Counted from the stretch's first letter, positions 16,470-28,390 are shown. The stretch is 64,000 nucleotides of DNA from Okapia johnstoni (GCA_024291935.2 CM044306.1:23209501-23273500); one strand, 5' to 3'. Numbers and translations: made by a program. Notes: generated from the sequence alone by a model not told the origin.

Positions 16470-16800
16470 TAATTGTACTATAACGTATGTATTCATATTC
16501 AATTACAAAAATACTTAATGTAGGAAATCAAAGTTTCCTTCCTCAAAACCTGTCTTTGTCCTTCTACATGTAAACTGACACAGATGTACATATGTGAAAA
16601 TAGATATTACAGTTCTATAATTTGCCTTTTAATAAAATGTATCTGACATTGTTCCATAAAGATCTCCGTTCTTAAGCTGCACAGTATTCCATATCGTATG
16701 GACACACCATACTCTAACCATTCACCTAGTGATGAAAATTTGGGTTGCTTCCTATTTTTTATTATTGCAAACAGTGTTGCTTTGATCACGGCATCTCACC
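16470..16800. repeat. Old L1 fragment
   Basis: The 'attccatatcgtatggacacacc', 'gggttgcttcc' and 'attattgcaaacagtg' order is the familiar ancient mammalian L1 3' segment, seen in the inverted sense. It is strongly diverged, and the edges are approximate. Confidence 0.65.
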
Positions 16801-18532
16801 TTTAAAAGCTCCTTAGGCGATCTGATGCACATCCTCAGAAAAAAAGCCACTGCTACAAGAGGATTGACAGAAACTACATTCCTCAGTAAAATTACATAAT
16901 TATTGCAAACATAAATCAATTCTTCTACTTAGCGAAAAGGTAGGTGAACATTTTACTTTCTCCATAAAAATCTAGAATAAGGCTGGAACAGTAAGTGATA
17001 ACTGATGTTCTTGAAAACAAAACCTCTGTATCATATTCAACAGCATTCACTCAAGACCTTTTTTCTCCTGGCAATGAAACTGGAACAGTACTGCCTGAAG
17101 ACTCCTTATAATTCCTCTAACCAGATGAAAACTAGCTAGTATGAGCACCAGAAGCATATCTTTCCTGTCCTTGATCTCTCAAAACTATACCTATAGGTAT
17201 TATGTATATTTACTGCAAACTCAGTTTCCTCATCTGTAAAATAGGTGTAATAACTCCATGGAATTCCTTTGGGGTGAGCTTTTTATGACTTTCTGGCATT
17301 CATTATCTGTTTACATATTTGCACCTATGTCCTACTTACATTAATTATTTACTGCTTTAAGCATGAGAATAACTCTGAAATCCAGTGCAATGGGAACTTG
17401 GTGAGAAAATACCATTTTTTCCCCTATGTATATGGCTGAAATTCATGGCTAGGTTTTTCAAAACATCAGAGCAGCTCCAGAACACACTCAAGAAGGACCC
17501 AGGTCTGATTGATAAGAATGACCAGTAATTACAAAACAGAAACCAAGATCTCACTTCTGGAAGACTGAGAGAGAAGAGCTGCCAGAAACTGAGAAATCAC
17601 ATTTCATATGCCTGAAGTGTAGAAATTCCTTATGTTCTTCCTTTTATCTCATCCAGGCAGAAAAATAAAGACCTTGTAGTAAACGGCAAAAGGAATCTAT
17701 CTTCCTATGAAGATAGATAGGTGAGGAAAAGGAAGTAAATTCTGGATACAAACAATGGAAAATTTCAACAGAATTATTTGCAAGAGGAATTTTAAGATTT
17801 CTGAAGAAACTACATAAATCCCAAAAGACAGTTTTAATGACTTATATGGTAAAGTTCTATAATAAACTTCAGAGGTTATGATTTCAGGCTCTGATTTTAC
17901 AGATATACTTTTTTAAAAGGTCAATTACTCAATTAAATGAATGGTCTAAGAATTCATGTAGCTTTTACTGAGTTCAGGACAAAATTATGACATTGATTTC
18001 TCTCTATTCATACTTTGTATCTGGTCTCTTACTAAGTCCTGTTGATTTTTTATCTGAAATATCTTTTAACTTACACATTTGTCTAGTCCCACTGCTACCA
18101 TCCTACTCAAGGTAACCACCATCTCCTGCCTGGGTAACTCCTAACCCAGTTCATTCTCAACAGTAGCCACTGATGTAAAAATGCAGACCTCCATATCATT
18201 ATCTGCAGGCATTTGAACTGAAGACCACTGTATCTAACCCTATCAATCACGATTACCTTGCCCTTTGCCCCATTCTTCACTTAACCAATTCCCTTAACTA
18301 AAATGCCCCCATAAGAAGGATCCTTGAAGCCCCAGACTAGGTTTAGGTTAACTCTTCCTGTGAATGTACTCCTACATCATCTACTGAGTCTATTATGTGT
18401 GAGACACTAGAAAAATTAACACTATTAACACTATTAAGAGTTTATACTCTAACATGGACAAATAAGTGAGCATGTATGCATGCATGTGTGTGCAGAGTCG
18501 GGGTCAGACAAGAAGCAAGAAAACATTAATGG
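16801..18532. other. CBX1 intron 1, no feature recognised
   Basis: AT-rich intronic sequence with no coding potential and no repeat that I can name. Confidence 0.5.
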
Positions 18533-18680
18533 GACTTCCCTAGTGGCGCAGTGGTTAAGATCTCGCCTTCCAATGCAGAGGGTGTGGGTTGGTGAGGGAG
18601 CTAAGATTCCACATGCTTCGCCACCAAAACATAAAACAGAAGCACTGTAACAAATTCAATCAAGATTTTAAGGAGACAAT
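18533..18680 (+). repeat. CHR-2-like SINE
   Basis: Head 'gggacttccctagtggcgcag', box B region, then the 'aaaacataaaacagaagcactgtaacaaattc' type tail that marks one CHR subfamily. Confidence 0.8.
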
Positions 18681-19204
18681 TCGGCAAAACTTAGAAAAAT
18701 AAACCATATTTAGAGAACAGTGGGTTCAAAGTCCTAGGGTGAGAAGAGCTTGCTTTATCTGAGGAACAGAAGTGTGGCCAGTTAGAAAGAGCTAGACTGA
18801 GGGAGCAGCAGACAAGAACCAGATGATAATTACTGTGTATTTCACTCCCTACTTCATTCCTTCTTCATCTAGCTCCCTTTTCCATTCCATGTTTTCCTTA
18901 CCTGTCGCCTCTAGCTTAGGTTCAAGGCCTAGTCAGTTAACGGCATAAAAGTTAACGGCTACAGCTCTACTAACTTTTAACACCATCTATTAAAAAAACA
19001 AATCAAAACAATAAGCATTTACTAAGAGCCTGGGTGGAAAAAGGTAACCAATTCATTCCAGCTAAAGCATTGAAAGCTTCTGCAAGTTCCACATCACAGG
19101 AACCCCTTCCAATCCGGTCAAATGGAACTGTTGGGCCAGGCTAGCAGGATCTGCAGACTCACAGGAAGTACAGGCTTTTGAAAATGCCATAAGGGTTAGT
19201 AATA

Positions 19205-19345
19205 ACATATAACTTTTATTGAATACTGAACACTTAACGCATAGAAACGCACTTAATTCAACCCTCACAACAAACACTATTAAGCCCATTTCACAAATGA
19301 GGAAACTAAGGCTTTCTGAAGCAAAGGAAAATCCCCCAAGTCCCC
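19205..19345 (-). repeat. MIR fragment
   Basis: The order 'ttattgaatactgaacacttaacg', 'aaccctcacaacaaac' and 'cacaaatgaggaaactaagg' is the inverted MIR core and 3' part. It is an ancient, diverged copy. Confidence 0.7.
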
Positions 19346-19911
19346 CAAGGGTAACCAGGACTGTAAGATTAAAAACATACAAAAAAGTACAAAGGCAACT
19401 GAAGTTCATTTTCATTTCAAGAGAAGAAATAACAGGAGTATGTAATAATTAGCAAAAGAAATATAAGCAAGAATAAGTAGCCACAAAAGTATTATAGGGG
19501 TTTAGAAAAATAAATAGCTAGGGTGACTAGAGAGGTTTTGACAAGTCAGGATTTGAGGTAAGGCTCCAACAGCATTTGAAAAGCTGGACTGGAGGGAGGC
19601 AATTTAAGCCCAGGGAACTATTGTTAACAAATGCAATGAGGCACTTCTGAGGTAGGCAGGGTGTAAACCATCTTGGGTGGGAGTAGACTGAATAGGAAAG
19701 CAGCAGGTAACTGCTAAAAAATTTTCTGCAAAGTCTCCTCCTCCTTCCTTAGAAAGGCCAAACTCCTCAGTATAACATCTAACACCCTTTAGATTCACCT
19801 ATTCCATACTCCCACTTCCCTCACAAATCTTACATTCCTGTCAAAACAGAAAACTATAACCTGAACATACCCTGCACACCTCCCCCATGCATGGATTTGC
19901 TCTTTATTTAG

Positions 19912-19913
<2 letters not shown>

Positions 19914-19954
<41 letters not shown>
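19914..19954 (+). repeat. (TG)n microsatellite
   Basis: About 20 uninterrupted TG units at the end of a Bov-A derived SINE. It probably expanded from the (CA)n tail of the inverted element that follows. Confidence 0.95.
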
Positions 19955-19955
<1 letters not shown>

Positions 19956-20070
19956 ACACGCTCAGTGTGTCCAACTGTTTGCGACCCCATGGATTGCGGC
20001 CTGCCAGGCTCCTCTGTCCATGGAATTTTCCAGGCAAGAATACTGGAGTGAGTTGCTATTATCCTGTCCA
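19955..20070 (-). repeat. Bov-A SINE monomer, minus orientation
   Basis: The 'gctcagtgtgtccaactgtttgcgacccc' to 'ggcaagaatactggagtgagttg' body is present without the tRNA-like head. It is a truncated Bov-tA or Bov-A copy. Confidence 0.82.
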
Positions 20071-20693
20071 AACTAGTAGTCAAAATCTTACCCATCCTTT
20101 AAGAGCTAGTGCAAATGCTACTTCTTCCATCATGCCTACCCAACTTAGCCAAATATTATTTCTCTTTTTCTTGTAATTACCAAAGCATTTTGTTTTTATT
20201 TTTACTCAGACACTCAATTAAAGGTAGGTCTGGACCTGGCATACGGTGCTGAACCCCATATGGGCAATAAGAATGGATGTATCAGAATCAGATAACCAAG
20301 GAACAGAGGTCGAAAGCTCTTAGCTTTTCAGGGAAAGATCAGCAAACAAATTGGATTATGATCAGTAGCACTACCAGACATCGAAAGGCAGGTGAAGGCA
20401 TGTACAAAATATTCAACTTGTAGTCCTTCTGACTCATGTTTCTAAATGCTTTTAGTTCGTTAGCTGTGGCTGTTTGTGAGGCAAATGCTTTCCAGATGGA
20501 AAACTTTACTGAGCAAAAAACAAGAATTTGTGCCACATGCCCAGTGAGCAGGAGTTTCATTTTTAAAGGAATCGCTGTCGTCGAATTCTGGGATCTAGGA
20601 CTAGAATATCAGTGTGAAAACAAAATTAGAATTTTATCTGAGACGTGTCCAAAAACTTTGGCTAACTCCTTTTCATTGCGCTGATGTAAATAA

Positions 20694-20696
<3 letters not shown>
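20071..20696. other. CBX1 intron 1, no feature recognised
   Basis: Intronic sequence. Two overlapping 73-82 codon frames on opposite strands have no recognisable domain. Confidence 0.45.

Positions 20697-20732
<36 letters not shown>
20697..20732. repeat. (TA)n microsatellite
   Basis: An uninterrupted run of about 18 TA units, self-complementary and likely polymorphic. Confidence 0.95.
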
Positions 20733-20736
<4 letters not shown>

Positions 20737-22900
20737 CCACAGGGATCTGTAAATATTAGCAGGACACAATGATACCAGAAGCAAATCTTTTAGTTTAAAA
20801 TGCAATAAAAGTGATTAGAAAGCAAGACCAGAATTACGACTAAGTTGGAATTAAAAGCAGAGACCAAAGCGTTCATAGACAACAAAACAAAATCAGAATA
20901 ATGACACTAACTTCTCAAATACCACAGTTCTGTTAAGCTTTCAATGTGTTAGCTACTATTAAAGAAAGGCACAATTTCACAGACAAATTAGGCCATCCTC
21001 TCTTGGTCAGCAAATCACAAAAGCTTAAAGGCAGTAACTCAAATACTTAAGACGATCAGAATTTTGTCTTTATTCAAATACCTTCTCCAATTAACCTTGG
21101 AAAGGCTATTCAAGTTTTCAATAGACATTGCTATTGAGAAATACTTAGCTCCATACAAAGGACACAAAATTTTCAAAATACTTATATAACAGAAAATATT
21201 CAAAGTACTATATAGCTTGCTGTTGAAATCCAGATCCTGAGTGCTCTCCTAGTCCTGGCCTAGGGTATTTAAAACTGCCACTTACACAATCTGCATACCT
21301 TTTCAGTATTTAATACCCGGGTGAGTATATTAAAAACGGAGGCTAAGACAAGAATGCCAAGGGCAACGGTTTTACTCTGCCAAATGTCATAGAACAAAAA
21401 CAGGCAAATTGATTACATAAATGCACACTGAGTCATTCTGCTAACACAGGGAATTCTCAGGAAGATCTCAAAGCCCTATCCATTCATTCAACAATATGAA
21501 TGAACTATGTATTAAGAGTCTTAGATGAACAAGAAGCATGGCCCATCCTACATGAACCCATAAACTAGCCATTAGCATCTTATTTCAAAAACTATCCAGA
21601 AAAATAAACTATGATGCAAAAATTCATCAAATACAATGGAAAATCTGTTATACCATCACAGATAGTATACAAAAAGGGAAGATTTCACTGGTAAACTACT
21701 AGAAAATGACAAAAATGCATCACTTCTCTTTAAGTGGTGTGAATTCAAAAAGAAATATTTTCCTAGTCTCTAAAATGGGCACCAGAAGATAGAATGGTTG
21801 CTTCCTTTCTTTAGATGATGATAAAAATATTAGTATCCTGTAGTCAAACTGCAGGATAGGGAATTCTTTCTCGGTCTCCTTTAATCAAGAAGCTAGAAGC
21901 ACCAAGCTACACGATATTTACATTTTTAATGGGGGAAAAAAAAAACACCTTAGGCTACAGCAGCCAATGAAGAAAACAGCACCACAGAGAAAATTGTAAA
22001 GGACTGAAGAGTCTTAACTGCCCTAAAGCTTTATCAAGGAGTGGCGGATTCCAACAATGTGCTCTTCAATCATATCACTTTCCATATAAATATCTGTAAG
22101 CACTTTGGAACACAGGCACTAATTTCCCAATTGTATTCCTGCAGCCATTCCAAAATCTTGGACCTTTTAGAACTATTCCAAAATGCCGACCTGATTCTTA
22201 ACACAATTGAGAAGGGTATCTTAAACCCCCGGTTCTGGTATAACTGATCTTCTTGAAAATGCCACCTCAACAGAGTCGAACCAGTACATGTCTGAATGCA
22301 ACAGCAACCCAAGAAAAACCTTCATCTGAAGTTCTGAAAAAGGGGTAAAGTAGTGCTCTCTTCGTATTCAAATTTTCTAGCAAGGACAAGCTGGCTAAAA
22401 AACTTAAGAACTCAAGGGAAAAAATCTCACAATCTCATGAACTTTTCCACGTTCTCTCTCAACTTCCCACATCATCTCCGTCTCTCACTAACTTCATTCC
22501 TTAAATATGAACTCTTCTACACATTTCTACAATTTCACTGTCTTTTGTGACCAGCAACAATCCCAGATAAAAACTTATGTAATTAATTATGAATTAAAGC
22601 AAGAGTTGCACTTGGAGTGAAGGCAGTAGAAAACCTGGAAAAGATAATAAAATGCGTTCCACCTTTTCTTCACACATTATTCTTACAGCCGATCAACCAG
22701 GAAGCAAGCGGTGGCCAGTTTTTCCCTTTTCCTGTGCAAGCCTCACAGAAAAGCTCTCGGGACCTCCGTCCACTTACTCTTTAACAGTTTCTCCCCGCCA
22801 CCCCCAGACCCCGAGCAAAACCAGGCAAATACCACCCCTCCTTCTAGACCCTTCCCCAATTTACTCAACAGACCTCCCCAAAGCACTACTTGGGCTGCCC
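20733..22900. other. CBX1 intron 1 near the promoter, no feature recognised
   Basis: Mixed AT-rich sequence without young SINEs for about 2 kb upstream of the CpG island. An 80-codon minus-strand frame at 22070-22312 is open but unrecognised. Confidence 0.45.
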
Positions 22901-23423
22901 TGCCCCCCACCCCGTTACAATTTCCTCGAAGTTACTGCTCCACAATTCGGCAAGCGGAGTTCCTCTGGCAGCCCTGGCTGGACCCAATATTCTCAGGTTA
23001 CATTTCTAACCTCCGGTCTTGCAGTCGTCAACCCTCCCTACGCTGGTTCAAGCGCCCAGGCTGTCCCGTCCGTCCTCTTCCCAATTTACTATGTTTCCTC
23101 TCCAGCCCAATCCCCCAGCCGTCCACCCAACCCACGTAGCATTGTCTTGGTCTACTCAGGCCGAAGAGCGACCCGTAAAAGCTCGGCCCACCCCAAATCG
23201 CTTCAATCGCTGGCTCCGGACTCGCCGCCCCGCCCTCTCCATCTTCTCGCGCTCTTCGCCCTACCCACTGCGCCAGGCAGAAGGCTCGGCGCTGGGAGGG
23301 AGAGGGACTCGGGCGCGCTCCCCGCTCCTAACCTCCGCCGCGAGCTTGCGGCCCCTGATCCAGGGCTCCCGCCGCCGCCGCGCGCCATCCCCCCCGCTTG
23401 CCCGCCTCTAGCGGGCTCTTCAC

Positions 23424-23510
23424 CTCAGAGCAGCGCCCACAAGCCCGAGAGGAATCGGTGCCGCGCTACTGGCGGGTCTTGTCCGGCCGGCCGGGGGAGT
23501 GGCGACCAGA
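23424..23510 (-). other. CBX1: Probable CBX1 untranslated first exon
   Basis: On the minus strand 'CTCTGAG|GTGAAG' at 23424/23423 is a good donor inside the CpG island, downstream of the predicted start. It would splice to the acceptor at about 8131. Both exon edges are inferred. Other donors in the island are possible, and mammalian CBX1 has alternative first exons. Confidence 0.5.
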
Positions 23511-23659
23511 AAAGCTACAAGCCGGGTGACCACTGTCGAGCCCCCTCACTGAAGCGGCGTACCGCAGGCCCTTGCCAATGGCCCTCCCCTCAGACGAACA
23601 AAAGAGCTTCGCACTCTGCGCTGCCCGCCGCCCGCACCGCGCAGGCGCGACGACCCGCC

Positions 23660-23686
23660 GCACAGCACTATGGGACTCGGAGTCCG
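23660..23686 (-). promoter_or_regulatory. ZNF143-like site, minus strand
   Basis: Read on minus it is GACTCCGAGTCCCATAGTGC followed by TGTGCGG. This lines up with the long ZNF143/THAP11 element (ACTACA..TCCCA.AATGC..TGCG) with scattered mismatches. Confidence 0.5.
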
Positions 23687-23690
23687 TCCC

Positions 23691-23716
23691 GGACTACAAG
23701 ACCCGAAGTGCTGCGC
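23691..23716 (+). promoter_or_regulatory. ZNF143-like site, plus strand
   Basis: GGACTACAAGACCCGAAGTG followed by CTGCGC has the ACTACAA head and the downstream TGCGC of the ZNF143 consensus, with one base missing in the middle. It faces the preceding site head to head. Confidence 0.55.
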
Positions 23717-24249
23717 GCTTTCCACGGCGCCACGCACAGTTTGCGAGGGTTTCGAGAAGTTTTGGTTTTTCGACCGCTAGTACCAAAGCAACTGTAGTTC
23801 AGAACGCTGCAACCTAGCAAACTAAAACATGTGGTTTTACAAGCGAACCCCTTGATGTTCGGTGTAAAATATAAACCACTTTTGGACAGTAGTTCATATC
23901 CTTGAAAATTTTGAATCTTATGAAAGCTTTCTCACCAGATCTCTATAAGGCTCCTAGTTCTCATCGTTGATACTACAGTACTTCCCCTTCGAGGCCTTCC
24001 CTGACCTCCTAAGCTAGGTTAAGTCCCCCTGGTATCTTGAATTTCCCCCTGACACTGGCTGCACGAATGGGCGGCTTTAGTGCCGAAACCCTCAATATCC
24101 ATGAATACCCCTCCCTCACCCAGCCTCCTCAAAGACACACAGAAATAGGCAAAAAACCTGTTTCTTATTCTTTGAGACAAGTGTTCTAGTTTTGATTTCA
24201 GCTAGACTGCTATCCCCAAACCTGTTCATGTGGGAATTCGGTCTCATGA

Positions 24250-24395
24250 TAGTGTTCACCCTACTTTACTGTCATTAAGTAGTGTCTGTATTCTTTGCTG
24301 GACTCAAAACTCCACTCCCGTTAGGGCAGACCTCGGGCCAGTACAGCGCCTAGCATAAGGCAGTCAAATCAACATTTGTTGAATAAATGATTAAA
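24250..24395 (+). repeat. L2 LINE 3' end
   Basis: 'ggactcaaaactcc..agggcagacc', 'gcgcctagcataaggc' and 'caacatttgttgaataaatga' are the closing segments of L2. Confidence 0.7.
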
Positions 24396-24410
24396 TAGGT
24401 TAATATGTGG

Positions 24411-24609
24411 GCTTCCCTTGTGGCTCAGCTGATAAAGAATCTGCCTGCAATGCGGGATACCTGGGTTTGATCCCTGGGTTGGGAAGATCCCCTGGAGAAG
24501 GGAAAGGCTACCCACTCCAGTATTCTGGCGTGGAGAATTCCATTGACTGTATAATCCATGCAGTCGCAGAGTCTGACACGACTGAGCCTGAGAGACTTTC
24601 ACTTTCACT
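24411..24609 (+). repeat. Bov-tA SINE
   Basis: A full Bov-tA from 'gggcttcccttgtggctcag' to 'acacgactgagcctgagagac'. It abuts a second Bov-tA with no spacer. Confidence 0.9.
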
Positions 24610-24850
24610 TCTCAGGTGGCTCAGTGGTAAAAAAAAAAAACCTCTCTGACAATGCAGGAGACACGGGTTGATCCCTGGGTCGGGAAGATTCCCTGGAGGA
24701 GGAAATACCAACCCACTCCAGTATTCTTGCTGGAGATTCCCACGGATGGGGGAGCCTGGCGTGCTGCATACCATGTGGTCGCAAAGAGTCAGACACCCCC
24801 GGTGCAACGTAGCACACACGCACGTAGGAGCAACTGAGCACGCACACAAA
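24610..24850 (+). repeat. Second Bov-tA SINE, tandem with the previous one
   Basis: Head 'ttctcaggtggctcagtgg' with an A12 run in the tRNA-like part, box B-like 'acgggttgatccctggg' and the Bov-A body. It joins the previous copy head to tail. The tail is CA-rich. Confidence 0.88.
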
Positions 24851-25020
24851 TTAATGTTCTTTTCCTACTTGAAAGAAAATGGAGGTGATCAAGGTTTCTT
24901 TCATCTCTTTTCTTCACATCACATTCGTGGGGTTTTTCCATCTCCCCCTTACTCTACATTTCCTTGTCCAATTAGGATCTAAACAGAACTTCTACCAAAA
25001 GATGACCTTTCCCCCCTTAC

Positions 25021-25441
25021 TTGGAATTCAAATATCCTTCTAATCAGAAGAAAAGGAGAAAGGAAACGAGTCTACTGCACTCCACCCCAGAAAGCAGGAG
25101 TCTGCATTTATATAACAGTTTTGCTGAGTCAGGTACTGTACAGTGCACGGTTCTAGAGAACTGCCAGGTAAGAAACCCAGCCCAGCAATGTCATAAGAGT
25201 TTTGCTGAAAGAACTATGAGAGCGGAGAAGAGGGCACTTCTTCTTGAGACATTTGTGGGTTGGGAGTCCAAAAATTCATCTATTCACTCTCTCCTGAAAT
25301 ATATTTGTTTGTTTTAGATAATTTCAGTGATGAGAAGCTTAGTTGTAATACTATTACTTACTTGAGTGCTTATTCCCCAGTTCTACAAATCTAAGTCTTT
25401 GATTAATATTATTTGATCCTGTCTTTAAAAAGTGTGCGTGG
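25021..25441. other. Intergenic, no feature recognised
   Basis: Between the CBX1 promoter and SNX11. A 98-codon plus-strand frame (25021-25317) shows no domain. Confidence 0.4.
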
Positions 25442-25605
25442 GGGGACTTTCCTGGTCCATGGGGGGTGGTCCAGTAGCTAAGGCTCCATGCTCCCAATGC
25501 AGGGGTCCTGGGTTCTATCCCTGGTCAAGGAAATAGATCCTACATCCACATGTGGCAACTAAGACCCCCACACAGCCAAATAAATACATTTTTTCTTATT
25601 TAAAA
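25442..25605 (+). repeat. CHR-type SINE
   Basis: 'gggactttcctgg..ggtggtccagtagc', 'gggttctatccctggtcaaggaa' and 'cacacagccaaataaataca' give the CHR order with an A-rich tail. Confidence 0.82.
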
Positions 25606-25624
25606 ATTATCACATTGCTATCTT

Positions 25625-25760
25625 AAAAGCAAAGTTATTTAATCCTGACATCAACCTTGGGAGGTGGAATTGCTATTTCCATTCTGCAGAAAAGTCTCAG
25701 AAGCTGCAGATCATGTCCAATGGCATTAAGCAAGAAAGTATTGGAATCAAGATTTGATGT
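25625..25760 (-). repeat. MIR fragment
   Basis: Inverted MIR core: 'atcctgacatcaacc', 'gaggtggaattgctatttcc' and 'ctgcagaaaagtctcagaag'. Confidence 0.55.
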
Positions 25761-26554
25761 TATTTCTAACTCCAAAACCATATTCCTGCCTGCATAAAAT
25801 GCTGTTATCCCCAATTCCTCACACTGAGCTGAATCTGCTTCCCCATGTAAATGCCACCTATTTCCTTCCTTCTGGCTTCTGTAGCAGCACAGTTCTCTTC
25901 TCTAACTTAATTCCTCTTTCATATCGTACTTCTAGTATTGAAATTCAGCCTTCATGTTCCTTAAGGTCTCTCCTTTCTAAGCTAAATGTCACAATTTTCT
26001 TAAAACTGTATATCATAGGACAGCAGTTTCAGATCTAGCCCATTTAGTTTCTTGAATTCTGCCTCTTAAAAGCATATTTCAGAATAGAGGAGCCATCACA
26101 GCCCTGGCTTTACATCTCTCCTGAGTTAAAGGAGTCAAAGGTCACCTTCTCTTTTTAGGTACCAGAGCACCGGCTAGTTTATGCTAATCTGCAATCAATT
26201 AAGAGCTCTCTTGTTAATCATCTGTTCTGGAGTTCTGCGAGGGATGGATGTCAAACTCTCAAGCCTCCAAGCTTCTGCATTAACAAAATCTTTTTTTGAA
26301 AGTCTTTTGGGATTAAATGGATTTAATTCTTTTCTTTTCCCATGAGAATGATGACATTTCAAACTATTCAGACCTGCAAGGTTTCTTTTCTTTCTAAGGG
26401 TAATGGCAACTCAGTCATAGTGATCTTGCTCAAGACAACATTTGAAGTGACATTGCTCCAGCAGGAAATATGTCTGTCACATGAAATTCCCCAAATCACA
26501 AGGAATGTGGGGAAAGGAGGAAGTGTGATGTTGCAAAAAAGAACAAGGACTTGG

Positions 26555-26790
26555 TATCAGGCTGAACTGGATTCAATTCTGTCTCTATTATTTGCCTGCT
26601 GTGTAACTGGACAAGCCGCTTAACTTCTCTGAGCTTCAGCTTCCATAAAAATATAAAATATGAAAATATTATTTAAGACCTAACATGCAGCATTTCTGTA
26701 GGATTAATAGTAATGTGTAAAGGGAATGGGGATTGGCACATAACTGGCCCTCAGTACGGAGTAGTTAAGTACAGTAGATAGCTGCTTTTG
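26555..26790 (+). repeat. MIR SINE
   Basis: 'ggtatcaggctgaactggattc', 'cctgctgtgtaactggacaagccgcttaacttctctgagc' and a diverged 3' part in MIR order. Confidence 0.75.
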
Positions 26791-26879
26791 AGATATGACT
26801 TAAGGAGTGAGGGAAATACAGGAACTTAAAAATATTTTCCTCTGCACTATCTGAAATTCTTTTTTTCTCAATTTTTAAA

Positions 26880-27136
26880 ATATATAAAACTTAAAAAATA
26901 TTAGATACATTCATATTGTTGTGTAACCATTGCCACCATCCATCTCCATAACTTTTTCATCTTGTAAAACTGAAACTATACCCATTAAACAATAACCCCT
27001 CATTCTGCCCTTCCTCCAGGCCCTGGTAATCACTATTCTACTTTCTCTCTATGATTTTGATTACTCTAAGTAGTCATCATATAAATGCAATCGTACAGTA
27101 TTTATCTTTTTGTGACTGGCTTATTTCATTAGACAT
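26880..27136. repeat. Old L1, left half, split by BovB
   Basis: 'cattgccaccatccatctcc', 'acccattaaacaataacccc', 'ccctggtaatcactattctac' and 'tggcttatttcattagacataatg' are classic ancient L1 3'-part segments in the inverted sense. The same L1 resumes at 28391. Confidence 0.75.
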
Positions 27137-27147
27137 AATGTTCTCAA

Positions 27148-28379
27148 AATTCTCCAAGCCAGGCTTCAGCAGTACGTGAACCGTGAACTTCCAGATGTTC
27201 AAGCTGGTTTTAGAAAAGGCAGAGGAACCAGAGATCAGATTGCCGACATCCACTGGATCATCGAAAAAGCAAGAGAGTTCCAGAAAAACATCTATTTCTG
27301 CTTTATTGACTATGGCAAAGCCTTTGACTGTGTGGATCACAATAAACTGTGGAAAATTCTGAAAGAGATGGGAATACCAGACCATCTGACCCGCCTCTTG
27401 AGAAACCTGTATCAGGTCAGGAAGCAACAGTTAGAACTGGACATGGAACAACAGACTGGTTCCAAATAGGAAAAGGAGTATGTCAAGGCTGTATATTGTC
27501 ACCCTGCTTATTTAACTTATATGCAGAGTACCTCATGAGAAACTCTGGGCTGGATGAAGCACAAGCTGGAATCAAGATTGCTGGGAGAAATATCAATAAC
27601 CTCAGATATGCAGATGACACCACCCTTATGGCAGAATGTGAAGAACTAAAGAGCCTCTTGATGAAAGGGAAAGAGGAGAGTGAAAAAGTTGGCTTAAAGC
27701 TCAACATTCAGAAAACTAAGATCATGGTATCTGGTCCCATCACTTCATGGCAAATAGATGGGGAAACAGTGGGAACAGTGGCTGACTTTATTTTGAGGGG
27801 CTCCAAAATCACTGCAGATAGTGATTGCAGCCATGAAATTAAAAGACGCTTACTCCTTGGAAGGAAAGTTATGACCAATCTAGACAGCATATTGAAAAGC
27901 AGAGACATTACTTTGTCAACAAAGGTCTATCTAATCAAGGCTATGGTTTTTCCAGTAGTCATGTATGGATGTGAGAGTTGGACTATAAAGAAAGCTGAGC
28001 GCTGAAGAATTGATGCTTTTGAACTGTGGTATTGGAGAAGACTCTTGAGAGTCCCTTGGACTGCAAGGAGATCCAACCAGTCCATCCTAAAGGAGATCAA
28101 TCCTAGGTGTTCATTGGAAGGACTGATGTTGAGGCTGAAACTCCAATACTTTGGCCACCTGATGCGAAGAGTTGACTCGTTTGAAAAGACCCTGATGCTG
28201 GGAAAGATTGAGGGCAGGAGGAGAAGGGGACAACAGAGGATGAGATGGTTGGACAGCATCACCGACTCAATGGACATGGGTTTGGGTAAACTCCAGGAGC
28301 TGGTGATGGACAGGGAGGCCTGGCGTGCTGCAGTTCATGGGGTCAAAAAGAGTCAGACACAACTGAGCGACTGAACTGG
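27148..28379 (+). mobile_element. BovB (RTE) LINE, 5'-truncated, inactive
   Basis: BovB is an RTE-clade LINE whose reverse transcriptase also mobilises Bov-tA and Bov-A SINEs. This copy keeps the C-terminal half of the polymerase. QAGFRKGRGTRDQI and the FIDYGKAFDCVDH block start in one frame (from 27176). The frame shifts at about 27415-27470. QGCILSPCLFNLY and the catalytic YADD (27607-27618) follow in the next frame. A TGA at 28003-28005 then cuts the reading where the family has an Arg codon, before the typical [12 protein letters not shown] and [13 protein letters not shown] end. An 11-bp target duplication (AATGTTCTCAA) at 27137-27147 and 28380-28390 marks one complete insertion, with the 5' end of the element lost at integration. 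Confidence 0.95.
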
Positions 28380-28390
28380 AATGTTCTCAA

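Larger units (their letters stand above)
23150..23760 (-). promoter_or_regulatory. CBX1: CBX1 CpG-island promoter
   Basis: The only strongly CpG-rich block upstream of CBX1, and lacking a TATA box. It holds an NRF1-like gcgcaggcgcg at about 23639-23649, an NF-Y CCAAT box (gccaatgg, 23574-23581) and two ZNF143-like sites at 23660-23716. An NF-Y site usually sits 60-100 bases upstream of the start, so minus-strand transcription probably begins near 23480-23520. CBX1 is ubiquitously expressed, which fits a housekeeping-type promoter. Confidence 0.8.

Noticed and set aside
22070..22312. 80-codon minus-strand frame in CBX1 intron 1
   Set aside because: It looks mildly protein-like, but there are no splice signals, family match or conserved motif.
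22652..23797. 381-codon plus-strand open frame across the CBX1 CpG island
   Set aside because: It is a Pro/Ser/Arg-rich, low-complexity translation of GC-rich promoter DNA on the strand opposite CBX1. There is no domain, no stops only because of base composition, and overlapping frames on both strands are equally open.
27349..28005. 218-codon reverse-transcriptase frame as a functional gene
   Set aside because: It belongs to a 5'-truncated BovB with a frameshift and a premature stop; the endonuclease part is missing.
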